The notes: generated by a model not told the origin, from the sequence alone. Positions 1-5,525 are shown, counted from the stretch's first letter. The stretch: DNA of 9,019 bases from Sulfurovum sp. (GCA_026984165.1 JALSSQ010000250.1:1-9019), one strand, 5' to 3'. Numbers and translations: made by a program.

Positions 1-351
1 GGAATTGAACCCCTGTCCTGAAACAGCTAGGACTATGACTCTACATGCTTAGTCGGTGTTGTTTGATCTCGTCGTACTTCGTACTACACCCAAAACTACG
101 TACGACCAGCCAGAGGATTCGTCTGCCGGCATGGCTTCCGGCAGATATAGTCATCAGATATGATACCCAAAGATCCGGCTAAGATGACACTCACCGGCAG
201 GGCAGTCCAAATGTTGGTTAACTTACGCTACGGCGTAAGCTGGACGGTAATCTGTATTGTTTGCGTTTGTTCGCGTTGGGCCGCGTAACGGAATTGCCCA
301 GTCCGACATGCACATAGCCCCGACTGCTCCAGTCGAAACCAAGTCACCCCC
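1..351 (-). ncRNA. ssrA: tmRNA (transfer-messenger RNA), 3' end cut by window edge
   Basis: This RNA rescues stalled ribosomes: it enters as a tRNA-Ala mimic, then serves as mRNA for a degradation tag. Read on the minus strand it begins GGGGGTGACTTGGTTTCGACTGG, the conserved tmRNA 5' end (written from 351 downward), and its left part carries the T-arm GGGGTTCAATTCC that runs off base 1. About 14 nt (rest of the T stem, acceptor strand, CCA) should lie outside the window. The tag frame is at 223-264. Internal stems are visible at 71-77/100-106 and 122-129/138-145, as expected for the pseudoknot region. It is noticeably more GC-rich than the protein genes around it, which is normal for structured RNA. 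The 5' end at 351 is inferred from the conserved GGGGGTGA start; one base of uncertainty remains. Confidence 0.95.
223..264 (-). other. tmRNA tag-peptide reading frame (ANNTDYRPAYAVA, stop)
   Basis: On the minus strand the codons GCA AAC AAT ACA GAT TAC then CGT CCA GCT TAC GCC GTA GCG TAA give the 13-residue tag ANNTDYRPAYAVA. The N-terminal ANNTDY and central PAYA match the form of Helicobacter and Campylobacter tags, which usually end in KAA or similar; here the end is AVA. The stop codon lies in a 7-bp hairpin (222-228 with 233-239, 4-base loop), the usual helix around the tag stop. The choice of GCA as resume codon is by analogy with other tmRNAs. Confidence 0.88.
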
Positions 352-401
352 TAAAAATGCGTAGCATTTTTAGTGAGGAGTGAGGAGTGAGAAGTGAGGA
401 G
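352..401 (-). repeat. Heptamer-plus-hairpin element 1, in the ssrA leader
   Basis: On the plus strand, four tandem heptamers occupy 374-401 (TGAGGAG, TGAGGAG, TGAGAAG, TGAGGAG). Next to them is a perfect inverted repeat, AAAAATGC/GCATTTTT with outer CTA/TAG pairs and a 3-base loop at 361-363. In the sense of ssrA the heptamers come first, then the hairpin, which ends at the base before the mature tmRNA 5' end. Two further elements with the same build lie at 4593-4642 and 5474-5525. The run of T on the ssrA side is too short, and the position (upstream of the RNA) wrong, for a terminator. Confidence 0.85.
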
Positions 402-449
402 TTTTCTTCCTTACCTTCTCAGCTCGACACACCTACTAAAAGTGAACGA

Positions 450-478
450 ATCATAACGCTTTTGGGTTATTTTGTCAA
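450..478 (-). promoter_or_regulatory. sigma70 promoter of ssrA
   Basis: On the minus strand there is TTGACA (473-478), a 17-bp spacer, and TATGAT (450-455): a perfect -35, optimal spacing, and a -10 with one mismatch. Transcription would start near 443 and run towards ssrA, giving a leader of about 90 nt before the mature 5' end at 351. Strong promoters are expected for this abundant RNA. No alternative promoter is visible closer to 351. Confidence 0.8.
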
Positions 479-534
479 TAGGTAGCTTTTCAGGCAACTC
501 ACGCTAAAATCTTGCTAGAAAGATAGGATAATAT

Positions 535-1293
535 ATGGCATTTAAATATAAAATTTTTTTGATGGTACTCATGTTGAATCTCAACATACTTTTTGCAGGA
601 CAAATACGCGTAGCTATGGCAGCGAATGTAAGTTATGTTAGCAAAGCGTTGGTAACAACATTTCATACACTATATCCTGAAATAACTGTACAAGTTATTT
701 TAGGGAGTTCTGGAAAATTGACTGCACAGATAAAGCATGGTGCACCTTTTGATCTATTTATGTCAGCAGATATGAAGTATCCACAAAGACTTTATGATGA
801 AGGTTTAGCAGTAGAGAAACCTATGGTATATGCAAAAGGGAGATTAGTCTTTTTTTCGTTAAGAAAACGTGATTTTTCTCGTGGTATCTCTTTTTTAAAA
901 GATAACAATATAAACACAATAGCCATTGCAAATCCTCAAATAGCTCCTTATGGAAGAGCTACTAAAGAAGCACTGATACATGCTAAATTGTATAAAAAAC
1001 TTCAAAAAAAATTTGTATATGCTGAGTCAGTATCACAGAGTGTTGCTTATGCAATAAGTGTAGCAGATATAGGTATTATTGCTACTGCGGCTATGTATGC
1101 TCCGCAGATGAAACCATATAAGAATACTTCACATTTTGCAGAAGTAGATACTGCGCTTTATAGCCCTATAGAGCAAGGAATTGTGATACTTAAAAATGCC
1201 AAAGCAAAGCAAGAGGCAAAAGTATTTTATGATTTTATGCTAAGTAAAGAGGCGAAAGAGATATTGAAGAAGTACGGATATGAGGTAAAATGA
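535..1293 (+). CDS. modA: Molybdate ABC transporter, periplasmic binding protein
   Basis: The product (252 aa) captures molybdate, or possibly tungstate, in the periplasm and delivers it to the ModB channel. Residues 1-21 form a Sec signal peptide (KYK, then a hydrophobic run to LFA); no lipobox cysteine is present, so it should be soluble. The mature protein has the ModA-family pattern: AANVS (29-33), GSSGKL (57-62) which supplies oxyanion-binding serines, GAPFDLFMSAD (69-79), and NPQIAPYGRA (133-142). The length is usual for the family. The ATG at 535 has AGGA six bases upstream. It overlaps modB by four bases (ATGA), so the two are translationally coupled. No ModE regulator gene is in the window. 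Molybdate and tungstate cannot be told apart from sequence alone. Confidence 0.93.
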   Translation: MAFKYKIFLMVLMLNLNILFAGQIRVAMAANVSYVSKALVTTFHTLYPEITVQVILGSSGKLTAQIKHGAPFDLFMSADMKYPQRLYDEGLAVEKPMVYAKGRLVFFSLRKRDFSRGISFLKDNNINTIAIANPQIAPYGRATKEALIHAKLYKKLQKKFVYAESVSQSVAYAISVADIGIIATAAMYAPQMKPYKNTSHFAEVDTALYSPIEQGIVILKNAKAKQEAKVFYDFMLSKEAKEILKKYGYEVK

Positions 1294-1967
1294 TGGATTT
1301 TGTTCCTTTTTGGATTTCATTTAAATTAGCAGCTTTAACGACATTTATTTTGTTTTTGTTTGCATTGCCTCTTGCTTGGTGGCTTTCCCAAACGGCATCA
1401 AGAACAAAACCTTTTGTTGAGGCATTGACTGCATTACCTATTGTTTTGCCTCCTTCTGTATTGGGTTTTTATTTGTTGATGGCACTCTCTTCGCACTCTT
1501 TCTTGGGAAAGTTTATTGAAGATATTTTTGGAGTGAAATTGATTTTTTCGTTTGAGGGTTTAGTGGTAGCTTCTTGTTTCTATTCACTTCCTTTTATGGT
1601 ACAACCTTTGCAGAGTGGTCTTGAAGGATTGAATAAGCATATGCTAGAAGCTTCTTATCTTGCAGGAAAAAGTAAATTTCAAACGCTTTTTCAGATAGCC
1701 TTGCCTAATATTAAGCCTTCATTGATTACTGCACTTATTGTCACTTTTGCACATACTGTAGGTGAGTTTGGTGTAGTGTTGATGGTAGGAGGAAGTATCC
1801 CCGGAGAAACAAAAGTTGCTTCTGTAGCTATCTATGAAATGGTAGAAACGATGGAATATGGACAAGCCCATATTTATGCAGCTGTAATGGTGGCACTTAG
1901 TTTTTTTGTTTTACTTGCGGTGTATATTTTTAATCATAAACAAAAAATGAAAATGGGTATGCTTTAA
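1290..1967 (+). CDS. modB: Molybdate ABC transporter, permease subunit
   Basis: This inner-membrane subunit forms the oxyanion channel as a dimer. It is 225 aa with about five to six hydrophobic segments (around 8-30, 48-66, 88-104, 145-168, 195-214). The cytoplasmic coupling loop that docks with the ATPase is seen at 120-142 (EASYLAGKS...QIALPNIKPSL), followed by GEFGVVLMVGG (158-168), which is typical of ModB. Two start codons stand in tandem (ATGATG at 1290 and 1293). The GAGG at 1282-1285 is four bases from the first and seven from the second, so the true start may be 1293. The stop TAA shares its last base with the modC ATG, a second coupled junction. It works with ModA and ModC. Confidence 0.93.
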   Translation: MMDFVPFWISFKLAALTTFILFLFALPLAWWLSQTASRTKPFVEALTALPIVLPPSVLGFYLLMALSSHSFLGKFIEDIFGVKLIFSFEGLVVASCFYSLPFMVQPLQSGLEGLNKHMLEASYLAGKSKFQTLFQIALPNIKPSLITALIVTFAHTVGEFGVVLMVGGSIPGETKVASVAIYEMVETMEYGQAHIYAAVMVALSFFVLLAVYIFNHKQKMKMGML

Positions 1968-2785
1968 TGATACAGATAGATATTCAAAAAAAATTGCATG
2001 GAAGTCAAGGTAAAATGGATCTTATTGTAAACCAAAGTGTCAACAGGGGAGAGTTTGTTGTACTTATGGGTGAGAGCGGTGCGGGAAAGACTACATTGCT
2101 TAGGGTACTGGCAGGACTTGAAGAAGCAAAAGGGAGCATATTTGTTGGTAATACAGAATGGCAAAACAATCATAAAAGAGTCTCTCCACAACAAAGGAAT
2201 ATAGGATTTGTTTTTCAGGATTATGCACTTTTTGACAACATGAGTGTAGAGGAAAATTTATTTTTTGTAAATAATGACAAAGCATTGCTAAATGAATTAT
2301 TGGTGATGACAGAACTTGTAGCTTTAAGACGAAGAAATGTACAAGGGCTCAGTGGAGGACAGAAGCAACGTGTGGCACTTTGTCGCGCGATAATGCAAAA
2401 ACCTAAATTATTATTGATGGATGAACCTTTTTCAGCATTAGATAGCAAAATGAGAAAAAGATTAAGAACTCAACTAAAAGATTTTCATCAACGTTTTGAT
2501 ATGACAACTGTTATGGTTAGTCATGATGCAAGTGAAATGTATGCTTTAGCAGACAGAGTATGGAGAATGGAACAAGGGAAAATTATACAAGAAGGTACTG
2601 CACATGAAGTTCTTTCTTCTCAGGATGAAAAAGCACATTATGTGGAAGTTTTAAAACTTCATAATGCCAAGGCTACTGTATGTATAGCAGGAGAGTTGCT
2701 AGAGGTGGAAGTAAACAATAAGATTAGTGTAGGAGAGGAAATAAAGGTTGTTTTACAGCCTTGTTTATATTCCAATAACAAGTAA
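1967..2785 (+). CDS. modC: Molybdate ABC transporter, ATP-binding subunit, short C-terminus
   Basis: This cytoplasmic ATPase powers the ModB channel. All nucleotide-binding motifs are intact: Walker A GESGAGKTT (35-43), Q-loop FQDYALF (83-89), signature LSGGQKQR (128-135), Walker B LLLMDEP (148-154), D-loop SALD (156-159) and switch histidine in VSHD (H186). After the ATPase core only about 45 residues remain (about 228-272), with strand-like segments such as KATVCIAGELLEVEV. ModC proteins of the E. coli type are about 350 aa with a full molybdate-binding (Mop/TOBE) regulatory domain, so this one is shortened and probably lacks that sensing dimer. It may still hold a half-size TOBE fold. The ATG overlaps the modB stop by one base. 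It ends 13 bp from lgt, which converges. Confidence 0.9.
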   Translation: MIQIDIQKKLHGSQGKMDLIVNQSVNRGEFVVLMGESGAGKTTLLRVLAGLEEAKGSIFVGNTEWQNNHKRVSPQQRNIGFVFQDYALFDNMSVEENLFFVNNDKALLNELLVMTELVALRRRNVQGLSGGQKQRVALCRAIMQKPKLLLMDEPFSALDSKMRKRLRTQLKDFHQRFDMTTVMVSHDASEMYALADRVWRMEQGKIIQEGTAHEVLSSQDEKAHYVEVLKLHNAKATVCIAGELLEVEVNNKISVGEEIKVVLQPCLYSNNK

Positions 2786-2798
2786 TAGTATTATATTT

Positions 2799-3590
2799 TT
2801 ACTCTTTTGAAGCATTTAAGCTTTTAAATGCCCAAAGCATCCATATAAATCCTAGTATAATAAAGGGAATACTTAGAAGTTGTCCTGTAGTAAAAGGAAG
2901 AGACGTGGTGTAATCTGCTTGACGCGTTTTAACATATTCAAGTAAAAATCGTGCGGTAAAGACGTAAAAAAAGAATATACCTGGAGCCAGTTTACTAAAA
3001 AGAGTCCCAGAAAGCATAGTGTAAAGTTTCCATAAAATAAAAAAGAGTACAAGGTAGGCAAGTGCTTCATAGAGTTGTACAGGATGGCGTGGTATATTGT
3101 CAATACGACTAAAGATAATGGCCCATGGCACATCCGTTTGCAAACCAAGTATTTCAGAGTTGAAAAAATTTCCTATACGAATAGATGCTGCAACAAAGGC
3201 ACCCGGAATGGCTATACGAGAGATTAGCCAAAGGTAAGGAAGGCGATATTTTTTTGTAAACAGATACATGGCAACGAGCACACCAATCAATCCTCCATGA
3301 CTTGCCAGACCTCCTTTCCATACTTTGACAATTTCCAATGGATGCGCCAAATAAAAATCAGGTTTGTAAGCAAAACAGTGCATTAGACGTGCACCAATTA
3401 CCGTACCTATGAGTAAATAAAACAATAATGTCTCTAATTCATTTGGATCTTTGTGCTCTTTTTTATAGACATATTGCATAAATAACAGTCCAACAAAGAA
3501 AGAGCCTACAAAAAACAGTCCATACCAGCGTAATTGTAAAGGCCCAATATGTAAAATAGTGGGGTCGATATTCCAAATTAAATGTTCCAT
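2799..3590 (-). CDS. lgt: Phosphatidylglycerol--prolipoprotein diacylglyceryl transferase
   Basis: Lgt moves the diacylglyceryl group of phosphatidylglycerol onto the lipobox cysteine of prolipoproteins, the first step of lipoprotein maturation, in the inner membrane. The 263-aa product has about seven membrane segments and the family blocks in order: RWYGL (21-25), GARLMHCF (66-73), GGLASHGGLIG (93-103) with the conserved histidine H98, RIGNFFNSEILG (138-149), RHPVQLYEA (168-176) and RFLLEYVK (214-221). The ATG at 3590 is preceded by TAAGG seven bases away. It is the last gene of a minus-strand group trpA, small membrane gene, lgt. It may also have its own promoter, because TATAAT sits in a palindrome 22-39 bases upstream. 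It converges with modC with no clear terminator between. Confidence 0.95.
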   Translation of the reverse strand: MEHLIWNIDPTILHIGPLQLRWYGLFFVGSFFVGLLFMQYVYKKEHKDPNELETLLFYLLIGTVIGARLMHCFAYKPDFYLAHPLEIVKVWKGGLASHGGLIGVLVAMYLFTKKYRLPYLWLISRIAIPGAFVAASIRIGNFFNSEILGLQTDVPWAIIFSRIDNIPRHPVQLYEALAYLVLFFILWKLYTMLSGTLFSKLAPGIFFFYVFTARFLLEYVKTRQADYTTSLPFTTGQLLSIPFIILGFIWMLWAFKSLNASKE

Positions 3591-3611
3591 TATTATGCCT
3601 TAGTAGGGTAA

Positions 3612-3628
3612 GAGAGTATTATACTCTC
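3612..3628 (-). promoter_or_regulatory. 17-bp palindrome centred on a TATAAT box upstream of lgt
   Basis: The two arms GAGAGTAT and ATACTCTC are perfect inverted repeats around one central base. On the minus strand the centre reads TATAAT (3618-3623), an ideal -10, placed 28 bases before the lgt start. No good -35 lies 16-18 bp upstream and there is no TG extension. It could be an operator over a weak internal promoter, a symmetric RNA hairpin, or chance in AT-rich DNA. Confidence 0.4.
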
Positions 3629-3644
3629 AAAAGGTTAAGGGAGC

Positions 3645-3746
3645 TTATTCTTTAGGGAGTTTTTTTGTAAAATAATAGTACCCAACACCAATAATAGCAA
3701 CAGCTACAACAAGAAAAATAATTCCCAGTTCAATACCTTCATCCAT
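3645..3746 (-). CDS. Small single-span membrane protein, 33 aa, function unknown
   Basis: I do not recognise this protein. The frame opens with ATG at 3746 and ends with TAA at 3645-3647. It begins MDEGIEL, then has a hydrophobic stretch of about 20 residues (GIIFLVVAVAIIGVGYYYF) and a basic tail TKKLPKE. That is one transmembrane helix with acidic N-terminus and positive C-terminus, which predicts N-out, C-in. Translation looks real: AAAGGAGG (3756-3763), near the ideal Shine-Dalgarno, lies nine bases upstream and overlaps the trpA stop codon. It sits between trpA and lgt on the same strand, so it should be co-transcribed. It could be a subunit or regulator of a membrane complex, but nothing nearby says which. 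It falls below the usual gene-caller length cut-off. Confidence 0.72.
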   Translation of the reverse strand: MDEGIELGIIFLVVAVAIIGVGYYYFTKKLPKE

Positions 3747-3761
3747 AGTGTGTAACCTCCT

Positions 3762-4502
3762 TTATGTATTGATTTTTTCTTTTATCTCTTTTGCAATGGT
3801 AGAGATTTTTGTAATTTTTTGTGAGTTACTTAGACTTTCATCTAAAAGTACTTTTACAAAGGCAGAACCAACGATGACACCATCGACCCCTTCTGCTTTG
3901 GCTTTGGCTGTATGTTGATCTACACCAAAACCGACATAGACAGGGGTATTTGAGTATTTTTTAATGTTTGTCACAATAGGCTGCAAGTCTTCGCTTTTCC
4001 CAGTACCTGTGATACCTGCATAGGCAACAAGGTAGATGAATTTCTGTGCATTTGTGACTATCTGCTTAATGCGTTCCTCTGAGTCTGTAGGGGCAATGAA
4101 ATCTATAAGGCTAAGCCCTGCTGCTTCCACACTGGGCTTGTAGTGTGCAGCCTCTTCTAAAGGTAAATCAGGGATGATAAATCCATGAACCCCAAGCTCT
4201 TTTGCTTTGGCAATAAAGTTGTCCATTCCTTTGTGGTAAAAAGGATTGAAGTATCCCATCCATAAAGTCTCTATGTGTGGTGTTATTTTAGATGATGCTT
4301 CATAAAGATGTTCTAATTTGAAACCGTTTTGCAAGGCTTTTAAATTGGCTGCTTCTATCACAGGACCATCTGCAACTGGGTCAGAGAAAGGCATACCGAG
4401 TTCAAGTGTATCTACTCCTGCCTGTGCTAATGCCAAAGCAGCATCAACTGTAAATTCTAATGAGGGGAAACCTGTAGTGATATAGGCAACTAATTTCTTC
4501 AA
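3762..4502 (-). CDS. trpA: Tryptophan synthase alpha subunit, TTG start
   Basis: TrpA cleaves indole-3-glycerol phosphate to indole and glyceraldehyde 3-phosphate; the indole passes to TrpB. The family core is clear: TLELGMPFSDPVADGPVIE with the catalytic glutamate (LEL) and aspartate (ADG), then GFIIPDLPLEEA, LVAYAGITGTG, and VYVGFGVD...GVDGVIVGSAFVK at the phosphate-binding end. There is no ATG at the front. A TTG at 4529 extends the frame nine codons, but it lies beside the TATAAT at 4531-4536 and has no ribosome site. The TTG at 4502 has AAAGAG six bases upstream and gives MKKLVAYIT, so I prefer it (246 aa, slightly short for the family's ~265). No trpB or other trp gene is in the window. 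It is first in a minus-strand group with the small membrane gene and lgt. Confidence 0.93.
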   Translation of the reverse strand: MKKLVAYITTGFPSLEFTVDAALALAQAGVDTLELGMPFSDPVADGPVIEAANLKALQNGFKLEHLYEASSKITPHIETLWMGYFNPFYHKGMDNFIAKAKELGVHGFIIPDLPLEEAAHYKPSVEAAGLSLIDFIAPTDSEERIKQIVTNAQKFIYLVAYAGITGTGKSEDLQPIVTNIKKYSNTPVYVGFGVDQHTAKAKAEGVDGVIVGSAFVKVLLDESLSNSQKITKISTIAKEIKEKINT

Positions 4503-4530
4503 ATGAGACTCTTTTTGTATAATTTTCAAT

Positions 4531-4536
4531 ATTATA
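4531..4536 (-). promoter_or_regulatory. Candidate -10 box of trpA
   Basis: The minus strand reads TATAAT here, 28 bases before the preferred trpA TTG at 4502; transcription would begin near 4524. There is no recognisable -35 at 17 bp, but weak -35 boxes are usual in Campylobacterota. It overlaps a plus-strand TATGAT (4535-4540), which could be the panB -10, so the two divergent promoters would compete. Confidence 0.5.
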
Positions 4537-4540
4537 TGAT
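4535..4540 (+). promoter_or_regulatory. Candidate -10 box of panB
   Basis: TATGAT on the plus strand with no convincing -35 (only the T-rich stretch around 4512-4517). TACAAT at 4562-4567 is an alternative. Either would give panB a leader of roughly 70-100 nt that includes heptamer element 2. Confidence 0.3.
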
Positions 4541-4592
4541 AAAATGAGTAAAAATATTACATACAATACTAAAGAGCATACAAATGATATCA

Positions 4593-4642
4593 CTATTTAC
4601 TATTCATTATTTACTATTTACTAAACTCCAAAGGAGTTTCTA
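4593..4642 (+). repeat. Heptamer-plus-hairpin element 2, in front of panB
   Basis: Four heptamers CTATTTA, CTATTCA, TTATTTA, CTATTTA fill 4593-4620. They are followed by the inverted repeat AAACTCC (4623-4629), loop AAA, GGAGTTT (4633-4639), and then CTA just before the GTG start. The panB Shine-Dalgarno AAGGAG (4631-4636) lies in the loop and right arm, so the hairpin as RNA would hide it. It is the same size (50 bp) and layout as element 1. Confidence 0.85.
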
Positions 4643-5455
4643 GTGAGTATTCATACCCCAAAAATAGACAAAAAAGTCACTTTAACAACTATCGCCAAGA
4701 TGAAAGGTGTAGAACCTATCACAATGGTGACTGCCTATGATGCACTCTTTGCGCAACTCTTTGATGGTGAAGTGGAAATGATACTGGTAGGTGACAGTCT
4801 CAATATGAGTTTTCTTGGCAAAGAAGACACACTCAGTGCAACAATGGATCAGATGATTTACCATACCCAAGCAGTGTGTAATGGGGCTAAACTACCGCTC
4901 ATTGTTTTAGATATGCCTTTTGGCTCTTACTCTACCATAGAGGATGCAATACATAATGCTACCAGGGCTTACCAAGAAACCAATGCACAAGCTGTCAAAA
5001 TCGAGGGTGGCAAAGAGAGGGCGCATATTATCAAGGCACTTACACAAAATTCTATAGCTGTACTTGGGCATATAGGGCTTATGCCACAGTTTCTACGCAG
5101 TGATGGAGGCTATAAGATTCGTGGAAAAAGTGCTGAAGATATCGCTTCCCTTGTAGAAGATGCCAAAGCTTTAGAAAATGCAGGAGCTTTTGCTATCGTC
5201 GTTGAAGGTGTCAAAGAGGAGGCGGCAAAGGCTATTACGCAAGCTGTAAGCATTCCTACTATCGGTATAGGGGCAGGGAATGTTACCGATGGTCAGGTAC
5301 TTGTCTGGTCTGATATGTTTGGTTTCTTTGAAGCCTTTAAGCCAAAGTTTGTCAAACAATACATGGATGGTGCAAAGCAGATACGTCAAGGACTTGAAGA
5401 GTATCGCAACGAAGTGAAAGGACGTGAATTTCCTAGCAAGGAGTACACCTACTAA
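4643..5455 (+). CDS. panB: 3-methyl-2-oxobutanoate hydroxymethyltransferase
   Basis: PanB transfers a hydroxymethyl group from 5,10-methylenetetrahydrofolate to 2-oxoisovalerate, giving ketopantoate, the first committed step to pantothenate and coenzyme A. The 270-aa cytoplasmic product is of normal length. Visible active-site blocks are MVTAYDALFA (28-37), LVGDSLNM with metal ligand D51, LPLIVLDMPFG with D90, AVKIEGG with E121, HIGLMPQ (143-149), VVEGV with the probable catalytic E188, and IGIGAG. Translation starts at GTG 4643: AAGGAG lies six bases upstream and no other start fits. That ribosome site is inside the hairpin of element 2, so expression may depend on RNA folding. It is divergent from trpA and followed after 70 bp by ruvB; I recall the same panB-ruvB adjacency in Helicobacter. 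Confidence 0.95.
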   Translation: MSIHTPKIDKKVTLTTIAKMKGVEPITMVTAYDALFAQLFDGEVEMILVGDSLNMSFLGKEDTLSATMDQMIYHTQAVCNGAKLPLIVLDMPFGSYSTIEDAIHNATRAYQETNAQAVKIEGGKERAHIIKALTQNSIAVLGHIGLMPQFLRSDGGYKIRGKSAEDIASLVEDAKALENAGAFAIVVEGVKEEAAKAITQAVSIPTIGIGAGNVTDGQVLVWSDMFGFFEAFKPKFVKQYMDGAKQIRQGLEEYRNEVKGREFPSKEYTY

Positions 5456-5473
5456 TGCATTTATTGTCAAGCA

Positions 5474-5525
5474 TTTTTCATTTTTCATTTTTCATTTTTC
5501 ATTTTAGTCATGCGGAGCATTGCTA
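5474..5525 (+). repeat. Heptamer-plus-hairpin element 3, in front of ruvB
   Basis: Four identical TTTTTCA heptamers fill 5474-5501; the periodicity reaches from 5472 to 5505. Then comes an imperfect hairpin, AGTCATGC (5506-5513), loop GGA (5514-5516), GCATTGCT (5517-5524), with six of eight positions paired and ATGC/GCAT intact next to the loop. The ruvB ribosome site GGAG (5514-5517) is in the loop and first right-arm base. The element stops one base before the ATG at 5526. The T-rich arrays are poor as terminators because no stem precedes them. Confidence 0.8.

Larger units (their letters stand above)
352..534. other. Divergent ssrA-modA intergenic region
   Basis: This 183-bp gap holds element 1 (352-401), the ssrA promoter (450-478) and the modA ribosome binding site AGGA (525-528). 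An inverted repeat ATAAC-N8-GTTAT spans 453-470 over the ssrA promoter. For modA only a weak -10-like TAAAAT (505-510) without a matching -35 is visible, so I do not call a modA promoter. Confidence 0.6.

Noticed and set aside
71..145. Strong inverted repeats at 71-77/100-106 and 122-129/138-145 as a separate repeat or mobile-element end
   Set aside because: They lie inside the tmRNA and fit its pseudoknot stems.
352..372. Hairpin with T-run at 352-372 as a rho-independent terminator
   Set aside because: The stem is mostly A:T, the T-run is part of the stem, and it lies at the 5' side of ssrA and far upstream of modA, where no incoming transcript on the plus strand would need it.
453..470. 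Inverted repeat ATAAC-N8-GTTAT, considered as a ModE operator for modABC
   Set aside because: The half-sites point the opposite way from the E. coli ModE site (GTTAT...ATAAC), the arms are only five bases, and they overlap the ssrA promoter. Too weak to call.
505..510. TAAAAT as -10 of a modA promoter
   Set aside because: No -35 at a usable distance and no TG extension; AT-rich DNA gives such hexamers often.
1964..2448. Minus-strand open frames across modC
   Set aside because: They are mirror frames of a well-supported ABC ATPase, with no ribosome sites and no recognisable protein features; the same applies to the minus-strand frames over panB, ruvB, the permease and the kinase.
2781..2803. 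AGTAA...TTACT as a bidirectional terminator between modC and lgt
   Set aside because: Five AT-rich pairs with a 13-base loop would not be stable, and it overlaps both stop codons.
4500..4529. TTG at 4529 as start of trpA
   Set aside because: It abuts the likely -10 box, so it would be at or before the transcription start, and has no ribosome site; TTG 4502 fits better, though both remain possible.
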